Source: Styela clava (Eukaryota > Chordata > Ascidiacea > Stolidobranchia > Styelidae). Taken from it: 64,000 nucleotides of DNA. The notes under the pieces are model-generated. The model saw only the letters and a list, made by a program, of their open reading frames with translations. It did no database searches and was not told the origin of the DNA. This document shows, piece after piece, positions 58,489 to 64,000 of this stretch. The stretch lies in assembly GCF_964204865.1 (NCBI RefSeq), contig NC_135255.1, positions 13,359,135 through 13,423,134 of the forward strand, in the 5' to 3' direction. Each line of letters begins with the position of its first letter. Within the stretch, counting starts at the first letter, position 1. Position numbers and translations under genes: made by a program.

Positions 58489-60325
58489 ATGAGTAAGGGT
58501 ATACTATATTGGATGATTTTGAGCATTCAATTGTTCGTCAACCAAGTATATTGCAATCAAAGAATTTGCATGCAAATTGAAAATGTCAATGCAGAAGAAA
58601 CGTACCCAATTCCACCACAACGAAGTTCACAGGGTGTTCCGGGCAAACGAGGGCCACCTGGTGAAATTGGCCCGAAAGGATCACAGGGGCCCAGAGGACC
58701 AAAAGGAATTGTTGATTATGAAAGAATTAATGCAGCAATAGAATCAGGTAATCTAAATTAATATTGGCCGTAAGCATCAGTGGGGCTTGTACAAAGCCTT
58801 GTTTGAAGTGGAAGATCTTGCAAAAATTACAGATTTCCGTATATAAGAATATATTGAAGTTTACTTCTTATTGTATATATATATATAGTTTACATCTTGA
58901 TAAATGATGATATAATGACTGTCTGTATGAATGGACTTATATAGGTATAGGTATAGAAAAAACTTAATAATTGGGTTTGTGCAGAACATCCAAGTACCGG
59001 CATATTATGTTGTGGACTTTATTCACTCATTCATTGGTAAAATTAAAACCATGTATCACTAATTTTGATGCTTTTATAAAATTTAGTTTGTTTGATTTGT
59101 ATTATTACTTCAATGACCCATACTTTTATATTTAGCGATAAATGATCTGCGGACAGAAACGGAAGAGAAGATGAATAATGTTAACAAAACCCTAAATGAT
59201 CTTAGGCAGAGGATGGGTAATAGTCGACTAAAACTATCAATTATGTAAAACTGTTTTGTTAACATTACATGATGAATTTTTTTGTCAAAGAGTTCTCAAA
59301 CATAAAATGAAATGCAAACTGGAAACACAAATAAGATTTGAATCTAGAATTCCCAACAAACAGAACAAAATGTAATTTTCATTTTCTAAATAAAATAGTC
59401 AACTGTGATGATTCAGAATCGAGAATTTCCAACATGAATATAAATTATTTTCAAACCGAGATAACTAAATTTTTCATTTTCTAAATATAATAGTCAACTG
59501 CGAAGTCTTTTACAAGAATAATTGTTATCGGATGATACTTCCCAAAACCCAAATGAATTTTGACCAAGCAACACAAGCATGTAGAGATATTGGTATGAAT
59601 ATTGGATACATTGAAGATGAAACACATTATCAGAAAATAGCAGAGTTAGTCAGATCAAAATCAACATCATCTGTGACAGGATACTGGACAGGACTATTGT
59701 ACATAAACTCAGTGAGTATTTAAATTTGATTCATAACGAATATGGTGAACCAGCAAATATTTATCATTTCTATCACATTAAATTATCATTGACTTATCTC
59801 GGATTAGGCTCAGAGCATAGTGCCAAGCTTTAGGAATACGCTTGCCACAACACCTCTGATTACCCTGCGTGGGTTGGATGGTCCGATCCTGTGTGGGATA
59901 ACTATGTACGAGATAATTGCTGGACTTCTCGCTTCCATAGGGTGGTTCACATAACCACTGGTCAGTTACAGCTTCCTTCACCATCAAGTTCATGCATCAG
60001 AAAACTGGCCAACCAACCCCATACCCAACATGTCTGGTACCCGTACAAGAGGCTGCGGTACCCCATATCATTATTAAGTCGCCTTATCGCCTCATCCTTG
60101 ATACATATGTAACTCCTATCCTATCTATTTCAGCAACTTGTAACACTTTCTGGAAATCCATCATCATTCACTAAATGGCATCCGGGTACACCCAATAGTG
60201 GTGAGCAATACAAAAATGTGTACATTTGGGTCAGGAAAAATACAGGAAGTGTAGACCAGGGCATGAATAACTACATTCCAACATACACACAACATGGAGT
60301 GTTATGTCGAATCATGCATACTTAA
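58489..60325 (+). CDS. Lectin L6: secreted collectin-like protein, beta type, 249 aa, intact
   Basis: Exons are 58489-58747, 59136-59216, 59494-59711 and 60134-60325. Exon 2 is 81 bp, with three extra codons (Asn-Val-Asn) in the neck as in L1. The exon 2 acceptor is a shortened TATATTTAG because about 10 bp of pyrimidine-rich sequence is missing, so splicing may be weaker. The stalk has eight perfect GXY triplets. The lectin domain has WTGL and the usual four cysteines; the end reads GVLCRIMHT. EPN is replaced by TPN, and WND is absent. The decoy exon 3 acceptor (95-bp duplication) is present. It converges on Q5. Confidence 0.82.
59386..59503 (+). repeat. 95-bp direct duplication of the exon 3 acceptor in L6
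   Basis: TCAACTG at 59399 and 59494, each preceded by AATAG in a TTTTCTAAAT context. Confidence 0.65.
59812..60120 (+). repeat. tRNA-derived SINE in L6 intron 3
   Basis: Same insertion as in the other five lectin copies; the tail ends next to the exon 4 acceptor. Confidence 0.75.
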
Positions 60326-60730
60326 GAGCATATTAACAAGCATTGTCTACAGATTTCTTATTTGTTAATTTCTCCGATCACACAATACTACAATGCTAGT
60401 TATATTGTCAATATTCAAATAACGTAAATCGTATCGTGCACCTGATTACAGAATTCCATTTTTTATTATTTTTTCATGATTTGACTATTATCTTGCTTGA
60501 TATCAATCACATATCAAGTAAATATGGTCAAAATTAATTTTGTGTTTTTTTGGTACTGGCAACAAATATATAAATAATACAAAATTAAAATAGTATGGTT
60601 GGAATAAAAGATAGATGGGAGAAGCATATTTGATTTTTAAAGTAGTAGTTTTGCGGAAAACATCAAATTTTCATTTCACGGCAGTCGAAGGATTAATTGA
60701 CTAATTAATGGATTAATTCCAAAAATATAC

Positions 60731-62182
60731 CTGTGTGGCAGATAAGCTGTCGCCCTTCTTCACCAAAACATCTGCCCATGTTATAGAAATACCAGTCACT
60801 CCCTTTTTGATCTGGGTTATCGTTTCCTCATTTATTGACAGTTTTTGTATCGCATTAGTCATAGTTTTACACAAAAACCAAGAGGAAATTTTTTTCTCCC
60901 ATGAAAATGATGTTATAAATATAACTTTGCCATTGACAAGATGTTTATATAACCTCATTTGTATTTTTCTATTTTTTCCAACAAAAATGGAAATGAGATA
61001 GACAGGAAGAAATTGAAAACTCATTCAAACTTTTTCTTTTATTTCTAGAATCTTATTATTTTCAGGAACAAATTATTAAAGTTACAGAATCTCTGACAAT
61101 ACATTTTGATTAATATGGAATAAAAATTTACATTTAGTTTTGAATTTGCGATAATCTTTAGAATAGAAAGACATAAATCAGAATGATATGTTTTACTTTT
61201 TAATGTATATATACTATGTAAATAAAATCATTCAGTTAATCAGTTGTTTTATTCGTCGATATTGGGCTGATTGGCCATTGTGAAGAAACCAAATACAACG
61301 AAGATCACATCATGGGGGAAATACAACATAGAATTCAATGATAGAAATGAACGGAAATGAACGGGTTGTAAAGTACTGGTTAGGATGACAATCAATCGAG
61401 ATAAAAAAAAAGAGAATTCCCAATTCTTACTTGCAACTATTAGCAGCGTTCTCCCATTTTTGCTGAGATATTTCCAATCGCAATCTTTCCCGAAGTAACT
61501 GTAGAGCTGATAATGGATCTTCATTTGATGAAGAATTCTTGATAGCAACTGAATCAAACCTATAGTAAAATTTAGAATAACTTCAATCAGAAAAATCAGA
61601 AAGTACAAATGACACAACTGCCCAAATGAGCGAAGCCATTAAAAGAATCATATATTTCAAATTCATTGAAAAAATTAGTTGTGAACGATTATTCACAATA
61701 TTTAATTACAGCAATGAGATGGTGCCTAATTTAGGTCGTAATTGTAATTATATCAATGGATACCCTACAGACAACAGAAGATATATGGCCTATTTAACTC
61801 GTGATGACATCACAAATATAAAAAAAAAACTAGTAAAAACAATGTTTATACTATTCCTAATATTTTCAAATTTATCTGTGTAAATTTTTCCATCTTACCA
61901 AACGAAAAAACTCAAAAATAATTTCATAATGTATTTGGAATGATAAATTATTTAATTTGGCCACCCCTGACCCATACCGTTATCTGAGTAAACAGGTAAA
62001 AACGTTGAGAATCACCCCTAATGGGCATATTCGATAGTCTATTAGGCTACTCACCGTCAAGGTCAGCATGCAGGTTTGAATAGAAACTTTCATCAAGTTT
62101 ATTCCTTGAAATAAAGTCAAGCTGAACTTCTAATCCTGGATAAACTTTGATCCCGAGATAATTTCGAGCATTGCATGCAGAG
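60731..62182 (-). pseudogene. Gene Q copy 5, degraded 3' end
   Basis: The 128-bp exon (62055-62182) and the 118-bp second exon (61431-61548) are intact with good splice sites. The third exon (60731-about 60880) keeps its frame (TWADVLVKKGDS) and donor, but the TTACAG acceptor before it is deleted. The terminal exon is also gone from 60660-60720. Q5 and Q4 share the extra codon in the second exon and lack the intron SINE, so they form one subgroup. Confidence 0.6.
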
Positions 62183-63724
62183 CTAAAAGTGACAAATAAA
62201 TGATATGTATTTCTGCTCAATATAGAAATTTGACTCACTCACAAATTCAAAGTAATTATGAGAATAACGGATTCAGGTATTTATTATCACTGTATATAAA
62301 AAATTCAGTCAGATTTTGAAGTCTAAATGAGAAAACTCACTCGCACCTTCCGCTGCCTACAACACCCTGCACAGGTATCAACTGAGAACTCACTTAAACC
62401 CAATCAAAATTTATGAAGCTACTGCTATTCGAACGGCCCCGGATCTTCTCAGTTAGGCATTGCCTACACATTTTTATAATACCTTGGGTGAGGTAGGACT
62501 TATGGGACATTAACCCAAGATGTTTAATATTATTAAAGTAAACATAAAACTCAATTTTTGTTACATTACCTTATATTTGGAAAAAAGCACAGTGGAAGAG
62601 TATTGAAATGCACGACGTTAAAATATGCCAACCAAAGATGATTAAGATCAGTCGACGTCAAACATCTATTCAAAGAAGACGTAGAAAAGGTGGGAAACTT
62701 CTGACATTGTGGAGAGAATTCTTTTACTGTTACCTGTAGGAATATTTTTGAATGTTAGAGGGACAAAAGTCGTAAACAAAGGTCCGTCTAGATAAGGGTT
62801 ATTCAAAATGAACCCTCCGCTCCACTAGGGGACCACAGAGAGTTTCCCTCTGGGCAAAAAGCACTTTAACTAGGTTTCATTCACGATGACGATGACAGAT
62901 CTAGGTTAACATTCCTAATTCCTATGTAAAATCTTGTCTGATATTATGCAGAAAATTTGAAATTTGAAAAAATTTCTTTTGAAATATTTTGCTCTCGGTA
63001 ACAAATTATACATATGGATAGCTATACTATTTCTCATTGTTGTTATTCTTGTTGACGTTATTTGGAAAAAATTGCCAGTACTGCTTGATTTCTCATTTTT
63101 AGTACTCAGATAGAAAAAGTTGCAAATTTGCTATTGCTTTTATTTTATTTCTCAAATTTTTCTATGAGACCATTATATTTACAAAAAAATTTTAGGGCTT
63201 TAAGTAAAGGGGACATTTTTTATTTCATCACACTGGTCTTTTTTGTCATAATTGGTGCTCTGAGGTCTTAAAATCCTGGTACCGATACCGTAACCCTTTG
63301 ATGCACAGAGGGTCATATAGAAATGGTTATCTGGCCTGATTGGTTCAACAGTTATTTTTAATGTATACCTTCAACATTGGAGCATTAATAAATATCGTTA
63401 GTCAAATGAACTTAACTTATTGAGACAATGTAACTATTTATTACGAAATTCGAATTATTAGAAATATACTTGAAAATGATTAATTTGATCAAAAAAATAA
63501 TTGTTACTTTCAACAATGGTAAAATCTTTAAAAATTTGGCGATTATAATAATTGAAGTTGAGTTTGTTGCAACACTGTTTGCAAAAGCTATCTTGAAGTA
63601 ACATCTGGTGATAAACCATTTACAGGGATCCCACCTTATAAAGAGAAAGAATATTGATAACAAACAACAATAAAATTTACGAAAAGGTCCCAAAGTCAAA
63701 AACAAAGTAAAAGAATAACGTAAA
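62183..63724. other. Q5 upstream region, no supported gene
   Basis: Duplicated with 13127-14690 and 33492-35343. The Cys-x2-Cys-Cys candidate exon lies at about 63523-63640 with an open frame. Confidence 0.45.
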
Positions 63725-64000
63725 AATCACCTTCAACATTATTCAGCAAGTTTGAAATGAGTTGATCGTAAAGAAATTCCCTTTTTACAACATTTAAATC
63801 CTACGTCGGAAGCTGTAAAACAAGTCAAACAATCTTGTGGCATTATGGAATTAGAGGGGTAGCAAACCAACTCCTGGCAACTACTTGACCAATAGAATGC
63901 AATTTGTTCAAATTGGTTCATACTATTCCTCTACCTTGCCTGTGTCCTCCAGGGATCTTGCTTGTGTCTCAACAGCATTCTTAATTATTCATCAATGATC
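63725..64000 (+). mobile_element. LINE reverse-transcriptase fragment 4, cut by the window end
   Basis: Paralogue of the start of fragments 1-3, including HYGIRGVANQLLA in the plus frame; it continues past the window. Confidence 0.65.

Noticed and set aside
1-64000. CRISPR array, bacterial operons, phage or viral genes
   Set aside because: No regularly spaced repeats, no dense long ORFs and clear spliceosomal introns: the DNA is animal nuclear sequence.

Overview
This is AT-rich (about two thirds A+T) animal nuclear DNA. It has short exons with GT-AG junctions, tRNA-derived SINEs, LINE fragments and many small DNA transposons. A four-exon collectin-like gene (collagen stalk plus C-type-lectin-like domain) makes an invertebrate deuterostome plausible, and a tunicate is my best guess; nothing in the window proves it.

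The window is one complex segmental-duplication array built from three gene types. L is a secreted collectin-like lectin on the + strand, with six copies (L1-L6) plus the 3' flank of a seventh at the left edge. Q is an unrecognised gene on the - strand, lying tail-to-tail behind L, with five copies of its 3' part (Q1-Q5). Z is the 3' part of a HAT/TPR-repeat gene on the - strand, lying upstream of L in opposite orientation, with three copies (Z-A, Z-B, Z-C). A 5'-truncated LINE reverse-transcriptase fragment follows each complete Q unit.

Layout: 1-2389 Q1; 2390-3607 transposon-like insert; 3608-7730 Z-A; 8421-11024 L1 (broken); 11408-15580 Q2 plus LINE fragment; 15651-18215 MITE, SINE, hAT-like element and minisatellite; 18216-22640 Z-B (5' truncated); 22640-26115 repeat nest with a broken LINE; 26655-28413 L2 (broken); 29682-31434 L3 (intact); 31815-36262 Q3 plus LINE fragment; 36931-38072 L4 (5' truncated chimera); 38352-41735 Q4 (broken, with a DNA transposon) plus LINE fragment; 42170-47770 transposon-rich spacer; 47770-54506 Z-C; 55403-57167 L5 (intact); 58489-60325 L6 (intact); 60731-62182 Q5 (broken); 63725-64000 start of the next LINE fragment.

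L3, L5 and L6 each splice in silico to an open reading frame of 246, 246 and 249 residues. L2/L3 and L5/L6 are two copies of one ancestral alpha-beta gene pair. The lectin domain keeps the fold cysteines C113-C121 and C140-C241 but lacks the inner disulphide and the EPN/WND calcium-sugar residues, so it should not be a classical mannose-binding lectin. Upstream of L1, L3, L5 and L6 lies a conserved 32-bp inverted repeat that matches paired CSL/Su(H) sites with exactly 16-nt spacing. This is the most interesting regulatory signal in the window.
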